The notes under the pieces are model-generated. The model saw nothing but the letters and a program-made list of their open reading frames with translations, ran no database searches and was not told the DNA's origin. This document shows positions 20,178 to 35,400 of a stretch of DNA of 64,000 nucleotides, piece by piece. Position 1 is the first letter of the stretch. The number at the start of each line of letters is the position of its first letter. Where the stretch lies: the NCBI RefSeq assembly GCF_013112225.1, contig NZ_JABFHI010000002.1, forward strand, positions 558,001-622,000, written 5' to 3'. The position numbers and the translations under genes were made by a program. The stretch is from Vreelandella azerica. Its GTDB lineage: Bacteria; Pseudomonadota; Gammaproteobacteria; Pseudomonadales; Halomonadaceae.

Positions 20178-20798
20178 TTGAGCCTGTGTCTGCAAGCCCG
20201 TCAGCTAGCCTGCGAGCGAGATGAACGCTGGCTGTTCAAGGGCCTTGATGTGGACATTCGTAGCGGTGAAGTTGTCCGTATCGAAGGCCCTAACGGCAGC
20301 GGCAAAACCACTCTGTTAAAGATCCTTTCCGGGCAATTGACCGATTATCATGGCGAGCTGATTTGGAACGGCGAAGCGATGCGCCAGGTGCGCGAGCACT
20401 TCCTAGCCAATCTTTTATATCTGGGCCATTCCCCAGGGGTTAAAACCGGGTTGAGCGCGCTTGAAAACCTGGCCTGGTATCAGGCACTGGATGGCCAGAA
20501 AGACAATCAGGCTGTCAGTTGGAAGGCGCTTGAAAACGTCGGCTTAGCCGGATTTGAAGATGTGCCAGCCGGTCAGCTTTCCGCCGGTCAACAGCGCCGC
20601 ATTGCATTGGCCAGGTTAACCCTGACGCCACGCATTCTCTGGGTGCTTGATGAACCATTTACCGCCATTGACCGTCACGGCGTTGCGGCACTTGAAGCGC
20701 AGTTGGTAGCGCACGCCAATAATGGCGGTTGCGTTATCGTAACGACACACCATGAGTTATCATCCTCGCCCGCCTTGCGCCGTATTCAGCTTGGGTAA
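20178..20798 (+). CDS. ccmA: Heme exporter ATP-binding protein CcmA
   Basis: ATPase of the CcmABCD complex that releases holo-CcmE during cytochrome c maturation. 206 aa. Walker A EGPNGSGKTTLLKILSG, signature AGQLSAGQQRRIALARL and Walker B LWVLDEPFTAID are all present. The start is taken as TTG 20178 with GGAGAG four bases before it; homology begins at LCLQARQLACERDERWLF. It is the first gene of ccmABCDEFGHI, all on the + strand with short gaps or overlaps. Confidence 0.93.
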   Translation: MSLCLQARQLACERDERWLFKGLDVDIRSGEVVRIEGPNGSGKTTLLKILSGQLTDYHGELIWNGEAMRQVREHFLANLLYLGHSPGVKTGLSALENLAWYQALDGQKDNQAVSWKALENVGLAGFEDVPAGQLSAGQQRRIALARLTLTPRILWVLDEPFTAIDRHGVAALEAQLVAHANNGGCVIVTTHHELSSSPALRRIQLG

Positions 20799-20816
20799 TC
20801 ATGAAGGAGAAAAGTG

Positions 20817-21556
20817 GTGTCGCAGCCTGAAACCGCGAAGCTTGCCCCGGGTCTGAAACCGCATCTGAAAGAACCCTCAGAAAATTTATCATTGGCCCTT
20901 AAGGCAACGCTCAAGCGTGACCTGGTCTTGATGCTGCGCCGCCGTGGCGAGGTGCTCAACCCGCTGGTATTTTTTGCCTTGGTGATTACGCTGTTTCCGA
21001 TTGGTATCTCACCAGATCCGGACCTGCTGGCGACCATAGCGCCTGGGCTCTTGTGGGTGGCGGCGCTACTGGCGGCGCTTCTTTCACTGGATAGCCTGTT
21101 TCGTAGTGATTACGACGACGGCAGCCTGGAGCAGCTTTTGTTGGCCCCACAGCCATTGCCTGCGTTGGCCCTGGCCAAAGTGGCGGTTCATTGGCTGTTA
21201 ACCGGGCTTCCGCTGGCGCTTATGGCACCGGTATTGGGTATAATGTTGGCGCTTCCAGGGGGAGTTATCTGATATTGGCTGTTTCACTGGCGCTGGGGAG
21301 CGCGATACTCAGCCTGATTGGCGCGATAGGTGCGGCCTTGACGGTTGGCCTGGCGCGCGGTGGTGTACTGCTGTCCCTGTTGGTGCTGCCGCTTTATATT
21401 CCGGTACTTATTTTTGGGGCGGGTGCCGTTCAAGCGGCGATAGCCGGTGATCCTGTCACCGCTCATCTGGCCATCCTGGGTGCGCTGTTGGCGGTTGCCT
21501 TAATGCTGGCACCCTGGGCGATAGCCGCATCATTGCGAATCAGTATTAACGGTTGA
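20817..21556 (+). CDS. ccmB: Heme exporter membrane protein CcmB (frame broken at 21258-21262)
   Basis: Membrane partner of CcmA. After repair 246 aa with about six transmembrane helices. Conserved text: LNPLVFFALVITLFPIGISPDP, IAPGLLWVAALLAALLSLDSLFRSDYDDGSLEQLLLAP, ALTVGLARGGVLLSLLVLPLYIPVLIFGAGA. The first ~30 residues are an extra cytosolic segment compared with E. coli. GTG 20817 fits the AAGGAGA site better than the GTG three bases earlier. GGGGG at 21258-21262 needs a sixth G to read LPGGSYLILAVSLALG. Confidence 0.92.
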
Positions 21557-21568
21557 GGACACGCGTAC

Positions 21569-22307
21569 ATGTGGTCTTTTATTCATAAGCTTGGGTCACC
21601 CAAGTGGTTTTATCGGATTAGCGCAAAACTGCAACCCTGGTTCTGGGTGGCTGCCGTCGGACTGATAGTGGTGGGAACGGTCTGGGGTCTGCTATTTGCC
21701 CCGGCAGATTATCAGCAGGGCAATAGCTTTCGAATTATCTATGTGCATGTGCCTGCAGCTTTCCTGGCCCAGTCGATATTTGTTTCGATGGCAGTGGCCG
21801 GACTGGTCTTTATGGTCTGGAAAATCAAAGTGGCTGATATGGCCGCTGCGGTCATGGCCCCCTTGGTGCTGCGATGACCTTTGTGTCGCTGTTTTCTGGC
21901 GCCGTGTGGGGCGTTCCTACCTGGGGAACCTGGTGGATGTGGGATGCGCGTCTGACATCCATGCTGATCCTATTATTTCTGTATCTGGGCGTGATTGCGC
22001 TCAGGGGCGCGTTCACCAGTCGTGACAGTGCCTCTCGGGCGGCATCGGTGCTGGCCATGGTGGGAGTGATTAATATTCCGATCATCAAATACTCGGTGGA
22101 CTGGTGGTATACCCTGCATCAGCCGGCCACGTTCACGATCACGTCACGCCCGGCAATGCCCATGGATATGTGGCTGCCGCTGCTGATCATGGTGCTGGGT
22201 TTTTACAGCTTTTTATCGCCCTGACCCTGATGCGGACACGCAACGAAATTTTGCGCCGCGAGTCGAATAAACGTTGGGTGCGTGAACTGATTGAGGAGGC
22301 AAAGTAA
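21569..22307 (+). CDS. ccmC: Heme exporter protein CcmC (two frame breaks)
   Basis: Heme-handling membrane protein that loads heme on CcmE. Repaired length is 246 aa, matching E. coli (245). [23 protein letters not shown], then the tryptophan-rich heme motif [27 protein letters not shown], then [23 protein letters not shown]. Break 1 is at 21865-21866, where GG needs a third G to read [16 protein letters not shown]. Break 2 is at 22210-22214, where TTTTT needs a sixth T to read [22 protein letters not shown]. Two breaks in 740 bp of a conserved gene argue strongly for sequence error. Confidence 0.93.
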
Positions 22308-22538
22308 ATGGCTTTTGACTCTTTTGCTGCATTTATTGCCATGGGAGGTCATGCGCCCTATGTCTGGTCTTCCTGGATTATCACGCTGCTGTTGATTCTG
22401 GGGCTGGTATGGCATGCACGTGTTGAGCGCCGCCAACTGGTGGAGGGTCTCAAGCGCCGTGCCCGTAGAGAGCAGGCGCGCCAACAGCAAGGTGGACAGG
22501 CGACGGTTTATCCAGTTGATCAAGGGGAGTCATCATGA
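22308..22538 (+). CDS. ccmD: Heme exporter protein CcmD
   Basis: Small membrane protein (76 aa) that stabilises CcmABC-CcmE. One transmembrane helix preceded by AFIAMGGHAPYVWSSW, the family signature, and followed by a basic tail (LKRRARREQARQQQ). It begins directly after ccmC and overlaps ccmE by 4 bases (ATGA). Confidence 0.93.
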   Translation: MAFDSFAAFIAMGGHAPYVWSSWIITLLLILGLVWHARVERRQLVEGLKRRARREQARQQQGGQATVYPVDQGESS

Positions 22539-23044
22539 CACCTAAACGCAAGCAAAAACTATTTGTGATTCTTGGCCTTGTATCGTTAACCGCCATTGCG
22601 GTTGGGCTGACGTTATATGCCCTTAGAGCCAATATTAATCTGTTCTTCAGCCCAGTGCAGATTGCTCAGGGCAATGCCCCCATGGAGCGCACCATTCGTG
22701 CCGGGGGCATGGTCAAGGAAGGCACGGTGGCCCGTGATGCAGAGACCCTGAACGTCGAATTTGTGGTGACCGATTACGTTGATGATCTGGATGTTTATTA
22801 CAGCGGTATTCTGCCGGATCTGTTCCGCGAAGGTCAGGGCGTTGTGGTGGTGGGGCAGTTGCAGGCAGATGGACGCTTCCGAGCCGATGAAGTGCTCGCC
22901 CGGCATGATGAAAACTATATGCCGCCTGAAGTGGCTGAAGCCCTGAAAGAAGCAGGGTACGAACCGGCAGACTATCAGGCAAAAGCAGCAGAAATCGGCA
23001 AGCGCCTTGACGCCCAGGGTGTTCCCAAAGCGAGCGATTACTGA
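22535..23044 (+). CDS. ccmE: Cytochrome c maturation heme chaperone CcmE
   Basis: Periplasmic heme chaperone anchored by an N-terminal helix (KLFVILGLVSLTAIAVGLTLYAL). OB-fold landmarks are RAGGMVKEGTV, FVVTDYVDDLDVYYSGILPDLFREGQGVVVVG and VLARHDENYMPPEV; the His in LARHDENYMP covalently binds heme. 169 aa. Between it and ccmF are ~95 bp without a gene. Confidence 0.96.
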   Translation: MTPKRKQKLFVILGLVSLTAIAVGLTLYALRANINLFFSPVQIAQGNAPMERTIRAGGMVKEGTVARDAETLNVEFVVTDYVDDLDVYYSGILPDLFREGQGVVVVGQLQADGRFRADEVLARHDENYMPPEVAEALKEAGYEPADYQAKAAEIGKRLDAQGVPKASDY

Positions 23045-23138
23045 TGCGATTCGTGGCAATGTTTTCACTCATCGCACGCTTCCCTGATATCAAGATGTTC
23101 AGTTATCAAGACGTCACACGTGCTGAACCGGAGCGAAC

Positions 23139-25155
23139 ATGTTCACTGAAATGATCCCTGAAATTGGCCATTATGCCTTAGTCATTGGCCTACTGATGGC
23201 CGCTGTACAGACCCTTGCCCCGCTGGCAGGGGCGACGATGCGTAAACCCTTATGGATGGCTTATGGCCTGCCAATGGCGGCGGGACAGTTTCTGTTTGTT
23301 GCCATTGCGTATGCGTGCTTGACGACAAGCTATATGCTGGATGATTTCAGCGTGGCCAATGTGGCCAACAATTCCAATTCGTTGCTGCCTTGGTACTACA
23401 AGTTCAGTGCCGTCTGGGGTAACCATGAAGGCTCTGTGCTGCTGTGGAGCTTAATGCTGGCAGGCTGGAGTTTTGTCGCGGCGCTGTTCTCACGCAACCT
23501 GCCGCGTGACATGGTCGCCCGTGTAATTGGCGTTATGGGGGCTGTATGCGTGGGCTTCCTGCTGTTCATTCTGATGACCTCAAACCCTTTCGAGCGCCTA
23601 TTGCCCGGAATTCCCCAGGATGGCGCTGATCTTAATCCGCTGCTTCAGGATTTCGGCCTGGTGGTTCACCCGCCGATGCTCTACATGGGCTACGTCGGTT
23701 TTTCTGTCGTGTTTGCGTTTGCCATTGCCGCTCTGCTAGGAGGGCGCCTGGATTCTGCCTGGACCCGTTGGGCGCGGCCTTGGTGTAACGTGGCCTGGGC
23801 GTTTCTTACCGTGGGTATTGCCCTGGGTAGCTGGTGGGCCTACTACGAGCTTGGCTGGGGCGGCTGGTGGTTCTGGGATCCGGTCGAAAACGCCTCTTTG
23901 TTGCCCTGGTTGACGGGCACCGCCTTGATTCACTCCCTGGCGGTCACCGAAAAGCGCGGGTCTTTCAAAAGCTGGACAGTGTTGTTGGCCATTGCCACCT
24001 TCTCGCTGTCACTGATGGGAACCTTCCTGGTGCGTTCCGGGGTGCTGACTTCTGTTCACGCCTTTGCCAATGACCCTTCGCGTGGCTTTTTCATTTTAAT
24101 GCTGCTGGCCATTACGGTGGCGATCTCACTGTTTATCTTTGCCTTGCGCGCGCCGCGCGTCAGCCACCAAGTAGGGTTCAGCTGGTTATCCAGAGATTCG
24201 CTGCTGCTGATCAACAACATTCTGCTAGTGATCATGACGGTCACCGTCTTACTGGGGACTCTCTACCCGCTGATTCTGGATTCTCTGAACCTGGGTAAGA
24301 TCAGCGTGGGGCCTCCTTACTTTAACGCTTTGTTTGTGCCATTGACGGTCATCATGAGTATCTTCATGGGTATGGGCCCGGTGTCGCGCTGGAAGCGCAT
24401 GCCAGGTAAAGAGATTTACAAGCGTCTGTGGTTATCTGCTGTTGCCGCTGTGGTGATCGGTGCGCTGATTCCGGTCTTCTACGGCCCCGAATGGAACGTA
24501 TGGGTGGCGCTAGGCATGATCGTCGCCCTTTGGATTGTGATTCCCATGCTGCGCGACATTTTCGACAAGGTGCGTCATGCCAGTTCTTTTATGGCGGGCA
24601 TTAAAAAGCTTTCATACCCCTACTGGGGCATGGTACTTGGGCATCTAGGTGTCGCGGTGACCATAGTCGGCGTGGCGGTTGTGTCTAACTACAACCTTGA
24701 GCGCAATGTACGCATGTCGCCGGGTACCAGTGTAGAGCTGGGTGGCTACACCTTCACCATGACAGAGCTGACCGAGCGCCGCGGTGCCAACTTCCTGGCC
24801 GATACCTCGATTATCAATGTGCAGCGTGGTGACGGACGCAATTTCATCATGCGGCCTGAAAAACGCCTCTATCTGGCCACTGGGATGCCGATGACCCAGG
24901 TAGCGCTGCGCCCTGGTTTCTTCCGTGACCTTTATGTGGCCATGGGTGAAGATCTGGGGGATGGCAGCTGGGCCATGCGAATTCAATTCAAACCCATGGT
25001 GCGCTGGCTGTGGCTGGGTGGTGTTAATGGCTGCGGGCGGCCTAGTGGCCGTGGCAGATAAACGCTACCGTCGGGTTAAGGTGCGTCAGGATAAGCCGCA
25101 GAAATCATTCGCAGTGCCTGCTCAACCGCAAGCTGCTGGGGAGTCGGGCGCATGA
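23139..25155 (+). CDS. ccmF: Heme lyase subunit CcmF (frame broken near 25020)
   Basis: Large membrane protein that attaches heme to apocytochrome c together with CcmH/I. About 671-672 aa after repair, many transmembrane helices. WD region GWGGWWFWDPVENASLLPWLTGTALIHSL, FKSWTVLLAIATFSLSLMGTFLVRSGVLTSVHAFA and the C-terminal KRLYLATGMPMTQVALR. The frame changes between about 25017 and 25028: the text VRWLWLGG must join VLMAAGGLVAVADKRYR. Unlike the other breaks this one needs one base removed or two added, so the cause is less clear. The stop overlaps ccmG by 4 bases. Confidence 0.93.
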
Positions 25156-25679
25156 ACCGTCGTGTGTTGTTATTTTTACCTCTGTTAGGGTTTATCGGCC
25201 TGGCAGTATTCTTCTACTACGGGCTGGGTCAGGATCCGTCCTATCGGGATTCTGCTTTGATGACCCGCGAGTTCCCGGCGTTTGAAGCATCGACGCTGGA
25301 AGACCCGGAACGTCAGGTGGATGAGTCACTGCTGACCGGTGCGATCACCCTGGTCAACGTATGGGGAGAATGGTGCCCTGCCTGCAAACAGGAAATGCCT
25401 CAGCTGCTTGATCTGGCCGACCGAGGTATCCGCATGGTGGGTATCAACTATCGCGATACCCGTGAAAAAGGGCGTGAATTCCTCGACGAATTTGGTAACC
25501 CCTTTGAAGTCAATATCTTTGATCCTGAAGGTGATCTGGGGTTTGATCTGGGCGTCTACGGCGCTCCGGAAACCTTTCTGGTAGATGCGCAGGGCGTTAT
25601 TCGCTATCACCATACCGGCTATATCTCGCCGGAAGATGTGCGTAACACCCTGCTTCCGGAGGTGGAAAAATGGCGTTAA
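25152..25679 (+). CDS. ccmG: Periplasmic thiol:disulfide oxidoreductase CcmG/DsbE
   Basis: Thioredoxin-fold reductant that keeps the apocytochrome CXXCH cysteines reduced. 175 aa; N-terminal anchor helix RVLLFLPLLGFIGLAVFFYYGL, active site WGEWCPACKQEMPQL, then GINYRDTREKGREFL and GAPETFLVD with the cis-Pro loop. It overlaps ccmF at the start and ccmH at the end by 10 bases. Confidence 0.95.
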   Translation: MNRRVLLFLPLLGFIGLAVFFYYGLGQDPSYRDSALMTREFPAFEASTLEDPERQVDESLLTGAITLVNVWGEWCPACKQEMPQLLDLADRGIRMVGINYRDTREKGREFLDEFGNPFEVNIFDPEGDLGFDLGVYGAPETFLVDAQGVIRYHHTGYISPEDVRNTLLPEVEKWR

Positions 25680-26140
25680 CGAGATGCATAACCGCCTTGG
25701 TGAGTGTATTGCTGAGTGTCAGCGTCATGGCGGCAGGAATTGAGCTGCGAGAGTTTGATGACCCTGTGATGGAGGAGCGTTATAAAGATCTGACGGCATC
25801 AATGCGCTGCCCGCTGTGTGAGAATCAGGCGATTGATGATTCTGATGCGCCCATTTCAGCCGATATGCGTGAACGTGTTTATCGCCTGTTGCAGGATGGT
25901 CAATCGGATATCGAGATTACCAACCATATGGTCGCCCGCTTTGGGGATTACATTCTTTACAACCCGCGTCTGGAAAACCGCACCTACCTGCTTTGGGGAA
26001 TACCTATTGCCTTGATTGTTGGCGGCGGCTTAATGGTAGTGCTGATTGTTCGTGCCCGGCGCAATGCGTCAGCGACAGCACTGAGTGCTGAAGAACAGGC
26101 TCGCCTGAATGAACTTATCAACCGTGAGAGATCTTCATGA
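25670..26140 (+). CDS. ccmH: Cytochrome c maturation protein CcmH (CcmL-type)
   Basis: Periplasmic redox protein presenting apocytochrome to CcmF. 156 aa; N-terminal signal/anchor, active site MRCPLCENQAIDDSDAPISADMRERV with the RCPLC pair, and the MVARFGDYILYNPRL motif followed by one helix. It is the short CcmH form; the TPR part is the separate gene ccmI downstream. Confidence 0.95.
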   Translation: MALTRCITALVSVLLSVSVMAAGIELREFDDPVMEERYKDLTASMRCPLCENQAIDDSDAPISADMRERVYRLLQDGQSDIEITNHMVARFGDYILYNPRLENRTYLLWGIPIALIVGGGLMVVLIVRARRNASATALSAEEQARLNELINRERSS

Positions 26141-27396
26141 CGTCGCTATGGATCGCCTTTGCTGTCTTGTTGTTACCGGCTATCTGGCTGTTGATACTCC
26201 CGTTGCGCCAAGCACGCGCCCTGCACGATGCCCAGCGTGATTATGAAGCCAACGACACAACAGCCGAGCAGAATGTTGCGATTTACAAGCGGCGTCTGGC
26301 ATCGCTGGAAGCGGCAAAGGAGCGTGGAGATATCGACGAGGAGCGTTTCGCGGAAGACCGTCTTGAGTTGGAGCGCAGCCTGCTTGAAGATACCACCACC
26401 GTGAAGCGTCGCCCTTTAAAATCATATACCTCTGGCCGCTTTGTCGTGCCTCTGGTGCTGCTGGCCGTCGTGGGCACCAGCGTTGTCTGGTACCAGTTTC
26501 ACGGGGCAGAAGGGGATCTGGTGTTGCTGCAAACCCAGCGAGACGTGCAGAATCATCCGGAAGGTTCCTTGGTCATGTATATAGAACGCATGGAAGAGCA
26601 GGCTGTGTTGCAACCAGACAACCCCAATGTCTGGTCCGAGCTTTTCCCGCTTTATCGCCAGACAGGCCAGGCAGAAAAAGCTGTCGATGCTCTTGAACAT
26701 TTGATTGCCCTTGAAGGTCGCCTCGCGCCCTTGCTTGCCCAGTTGGCGCAATTGCGTTTCTTTATGGAAGGGCGCGAATTGACACCCGAAGTCCAAGGAT
26801 TGGTGGATGAAACTCTTGAACAGGATCCCAGGCAGCCCACCGTACTCGGCCTGCTGGGTATTCACGCCTTTGATGCAGGCAATTATGAAACGGCTATTGA
26901 TCGCTGGCGGCGCGCCATTGCTAACATTCAGAATCAGGGCACTGCTGACTCTTTGCGCGAAGGCATTCGAGTTGCTCAGCAACGCATGGGTGTTGCCCCA
27001 GATGCTGCCTCTATCAACCAATCGCCGGAGGCATCCGATGGCCCTGGGATTCGCGTTGAAGTCTCGCTGGATGAAACGCTGACGGAGCGAGTATCACCGC
27101 AGGCAACAGTATTTGTCACCGCTCGGGATATAGCCGGTGAGTTGCCACCGCTAGCCATTGCCCAGGCCCAGGTGTCTGATCTGCCAGCTACCTTTGTGCT
27201 GGATGCCAGCAACGCCATGTCGCCACAGGCAAGCCTTGATCAGGTAGACGAAGCGCGCCTGATGGTGCGGGTCTCGCCCTCAGGCCGGGCAACGCCACAG
27301 CCGGGTGACCTGTTTGGCGACCTTGATAGTGTTGCGGTTGGCCCTGTTAACGACAGCGACGCTGTCAGCGTTCTGATTGATAGCATCTTTGAATAA
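26137..27396 (+). CDS. ccmI: Cytochrome c maturation protein CcmI
   Basis: Membrane-anchored TPR chaperone of apocytochrome c. 419 aa. Two N-terminal helices flank a cytosolic loop (NVAIYKRRLASLEAAKERGDIDEERFAEDRLELERSLL), then periplasmic TPR repeats (VWSELFPLYRQTGQAEKAVDALEHLIAL, GLLGIHAFDAGNYETAIDRWRRAI). The C-terminal domain ends like the IgG-like part of Pseudomonas CcmI. It overlaps ccmH by 4 bases and is the last ccm gene; smc starts 18 bp later. Confidence 0.9.
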   Translation: MTSLWIAFAVLLLPAIWLLILPLRQARALHDAQRDYEANDTTAEQNVAIYKRRLASLEAAKERGDIDEERFAEDRLELERSLLEDTTTVKRRPLKSYTSGRFVVPLVLLAVVGTSVVWYQFHGAEGDLVLLQTQRDVQNHPEGSLVMYIERMEEQAVLQPDNPNVWSELFPLYRQTGQAEKAVDALEHLIALEGRLAPLLAQLAQLRFFMEGRELTPEVQGLVDETLEQDPRQPTVLGLLGIHAFDAGNYETAIDRWRRAIANIQNQGTADSLREGIRVAQQRMGVAPDAASINQSPEASDGPGIRVEVSLDETLTERVSPQATVFVTARDIAGELPPLAIAQAQVSDLPATFVLDASNAMSPQASLDQVDEARLMVRVSPSGRATPQPGDLFGDLDSVAVGPVNDSDAVSVLIDSIFE

Positions 27397-27414
27397 ATCG
27401 CTGTCTTTAGCTCC

Positions 27415-30400
27415 ATGCGCCTGACGTCTATCCGCTTGGTAGGGTTCAAATCTTTCGTTGACCCCGTCAATGTTCCCTTCGATGGCAATATGACAGCCAT
27501 CGTGGGGCCAAACGGCTGCGGAAAATCCAATATCATTGACGCCGTGCGCTGGGTCATGGGGAGTCTTCCGCCAAGACCCTGCGCGGTGAGTCCATGGCAG
27601 ACGTGATTTTCAACGGCTCAAGTGCCCGCAAACCGGTGGGCCAGGCCGCCATTGAGCTTAAGTTTGATAATCGTGACGGCAGCCTTGGTGGTGTCTACGC
27701 CCAATATGCTGAAATTGCCGTCAAGCGCCTGGTTTCCCGGGATGGCCAGTCCAGCTATTTCTTTAATGGCCAGAAATGCCGCCGCCGAGATATTGCTGAC
27801 CTCTTCATGGGTACCGGCCTGGGGCCGCGCTCCTACGCGATTATTGGTCAGGGAATGATTTCTCGCCTGATTGAAGCCCGTCCTGATGAATTGCGCTCGA
27901 CCCTGGAAGAAGCCGCCGGGATCTCCAAATACAAGGAGCGGCGTCGTGAGACGGAAAACCGCATGCGTCGAACCCAGGAAAACCTCGACCGTCTCGATGA
28001 CATCCGTGAAGAGTTGGATAAACAGCTTGAGCGCCTTAAGCGTCAGGCAGAAGCCGCGCGCCGTTACCAGGATCTTAAACAGCAGGAATACCGTCTGAAA
28101 GGTGAGCTTGCGCTGCTGCGCGGTCGCGCCCTGCGTGCTGAACAGCAACAGCAGGAGCACCGAGTGCGTGAGCTGGAAATAGCCGTCGAAAAAGACGTCT
28201 TTGGCGTACGCGAGTGTGAAAATCGCCTGGAACAGGCCCGTGAGCAGCATGATCAACTGGTGGAGGTGCTGGAGCGCCATCAGCAACAGTTCTATGACAC
28301 CACCACCCGGATTGCCCGTCTGGAGCAGGATCAATCCCACCGCCGCAGTCGGCTTGCTCAACTGGCCAGTGATATTGACAGTGCGCGTCGGGATCTGGAG
28401 CAGCAGCGTCAGGTCATCCGTGGGGATAATGAGCGATTAGCCGCCATTGAAGAACGTTTTGAGATGTTGGTGCCGGAGTGTGATGGCCTAGAAGAGCAGC
28501 TTGCCGAGCTTGAAGAAACCTTAAACGATCTGTCGCCGGCCCTGGAGCGGGCGACAAATGCCTGTGCAGACGCTGATGAAAGCTGGCGCCAGGCATCGCG
28601 CCAAGCGGAGCGTGGCCAGGATCAGGTGCGTGATCTTGAGCAACGCATTCAGCGTTTGCAAGATGACCAGCGCCGCCGCCTACAGCAGCGCGGTGATATC
28701 GAAGACCTTGCGGCGCTACGCCAGGCTCATGCCGCATCCCAGGCGGAGCTAAGCGCTGCCGAACAGGGAGCGGCACGGTTTGAACGCCAGCGAGAGGGCT
28801 GGCAGCAGCGTATCAGTGAGGCAAAACAGGCTCACAGCAATGCCAACATGGCTCGCGAAAACGCCCAGGCCGCGCTCAGCCGCCTGGAAGGCGAGCGCGC
28901 TTCTCTTGATGCCCTGATCAACGCTGCCCTAGCTGATCATGACCCGGCGATAGACGATACCCTGAATGCGCTTGGCCTGGCAGAAGCGCCGCGCCTGGGC
29001 GAGCAGATTCAGGTAGCTGACGGTTGGGAAGGCGTCGTCTCCTGGCTGCTCAAACCCTGGCTGAATGCCCGACTGGTATCAGCAGAAAAACTGGCTGTCT
29101 TGCCTCAGGCACTGCCCGCTGACTGGTGTCTATTGGCCGATACACCAGATCCGCAACCGGTGCCGGGGCGTTTATCGGCTCAGCTAAAAGGGGCAGGTGC
29201 ACTGCATGAATGGCTTGCGACTATCCACTGTGTTGAAAGTGTCGACGCGATTCCAGAGTCCCTGGCAGATCTGCCCGCCGGGCATAGCCTGTTGAGCCGC
29301 GACGGTGTCTGGTGCTCAGCGCAGTGGTTGCGCCAACAGGCAGAAGGGGAAGGCGTGGATGCCCTTCTGGTTACCCGCAAGCGTCAGTCAGAGTGTGTAC
29401 AGCAAATTGATGAGCAAAACGAAGCGCTGGAACAAGCGCAGCAGCGTCTGGACGAGGCCGCTGAGCAGCTGGAATTACTCGAACAGCAGCGTGATGCCAG
29501 CACAGCAAGTGAGCGCCTGCACTCCCAGGAGCGCCAGCAGTTAGCGCTCAAAGAAAGGAGCCTAGCCCAGAAAGTCGAGCACTTGGAAGAGCGGGTGATG
29601 GAGTTGGACGAAGAGCTCACTCGGCTTCAGGAAGATGAGGCGGAACTTTCGCTCACCCTTGAAGAAAGCCGTGGACGCTGGGACGAGGCGATGGCAAGCC
29701 TTGAACTGGCCACCACCCAGCGCGACCTTGCCAATGCTGAACTGCAGGCTCAGCGCGAGCAGCGTGAACGTCTTGAGCAGCAGCTGGCGCCTTTAAAATC
29801 CCGTCAGCAGCCCTTGGCGCTTGAACGCGAACGCTTAAAAACCGAGCGTGACAGTTTGCTCGCCCAGCAATCTCGCAGCCAGGAGACTGATGAGCGCCTT
29901 TTGTTGCGTATTGCCGAACTGGAAGAAACTCGTGAAAGCCTGATCGAGCCGGATGAACTGGCGGGCGAAGAGCTTGCACTCCTGCTGGAAGAGCGGGGAG
30001 AGCAGGAAGAGCGCCTCAATGCTAGCCGCGAGCAGGCAAGCGCACTGGCCGAGCAGCTACGTAATGATGAGCTGGCCCGTCAGGCCCATGAGCGCAGCCT
30101 CGAACAAAGCCGCGAACAGCTGCAGCAGCGGCGTATGGATGCCCAGGCGCTGGGGCTGAAAGCCGCCACTCAGGATGAGCAGTTAGCTGAAATGGGCCAC
30201 GATGCACAAGCGCTTGCTGCCAGCCTGCCAAGCGATGCGCAAGAGCCTGTTTGGCAGCAGAGCCTGGAAGCCACTTCAGATAAAATCCGTCGCCTGGGGG
30301 CGATCAACCTGGCAGCAATAGAAGAATATGACCAACAGGCAGAAAGGCGTGATTACCTTGAAGCCCAGCATGCCGAACTGAGCGAGGCGCTGGAGACGCT

Positions 30401-30910
30401 GGAGCGTGCTATTCGGCGGATTGACCAGGAAACCCGAGCACGCTTTAAGGAAACCTTCGAACAGGTCAACCAGGGTTTTCAGGCGCTGTTTCCGCGAGTC
30501 TTCGGGGGTGGCAGTGCCTGGCGGCGCTGACAGATGATGATCTGCTCGAAACTGGTGTGGCTATCATGGCGCGGCCACCAGGAAAGAAAAATAGCACGAT
30601 TCACCTGCTATCCGGGGGAGAAAAAGCCCTGACGGCTCTATCCTTGGTTTTTGCCATTTTTCAGCTGAATCCTGCGCCGTTCTGCATGCTTGACGAAGTG
30701 GATGCACCGCTGGACGATGCCAACGTCGGGCGTTATGCTAAACTCGTTAAAGAGATGTCTGAAACAGTTCAGTTTATATATATTACCCATAATAAGATTG
30801 CTATGGAAGCTGCAGAGCGCTTGATGGGGGTGACGATGCAGGAGCCTGGCGTGTCACGGCTAGTCACCGTTGATGTTGAAGAGGCGGCAGCACTCGCTGA
30901 AGTAAGCTGA
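27415..30910 (+). CDS. smc: Chromosome segregation protein SMC (two frame breaks)
   Basis: ATPase of the condensin complex that organises and segregates the chromosome. Repaired length 1165 aa. N-terminal head [17 protein letters not shown] and Walker [20 protein letters not shown]; long Gln/Glu/Arg-rich coiled coils around a hinge (about residues 510-660, with [17 protein letters not shown]); C-terminal head [28 protein letters not shown] and [16 protein letters not shown]. Break 1 is at 27558-27561, where GGGG needs a fifth G to read [16 protein letters not shown]. Break 2 is near 30520, where one base is missing before [22 protein letters not shown]. It is the classical Smc, not MukB, as in Pseudomonas and Halomonas. 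zipA and ligA follow. Confidence 0.95.
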
Positions 30911-31244
30911 AATTTGGAGAGCTTTAGTGTTTTATTATGATTGCGAATTTAATGCTAAGTTAATCAAAAATAGTGATTAAATAATTGCTTTGCTTGCATG
31001 TTTTTCGCTCTTCAGCAATACAGCTTAACACTGTTACAGCGCTTGCCTTGCGCGTGCAAAAGAGTGAAAAATCGTAAAAAGTCACCATTTTCAGAATAAT
31101 AACGCTATTCTAGACATATAGCCTTGTTCGGTGTAGGTGATTTATCGTGTCATCGTTGCAACTAATATCACAATTTAATGCCTTACAACTTCAAGCAATA
31201 AAGCTTGCCTCCGCTGTTGGCAAACGACCCATGGAATGTACAAC
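30911..31244. other. AT-rich smc-zipA gap
   Basis: About 330 bases, clearly more AT-rich than the flanking genes, with no credible reading frame. It must contain the zipA promoter; several AT-rich hexamers (for example around 31095-31125) are possible -10 elements, but none stands out with a well-spaced -35. No structured RNA is recognised. Confidence 0.4.
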
Positions 31245-35393
<4,149 letters not shown>

Positions 35394-35400
<7 letters not shown>

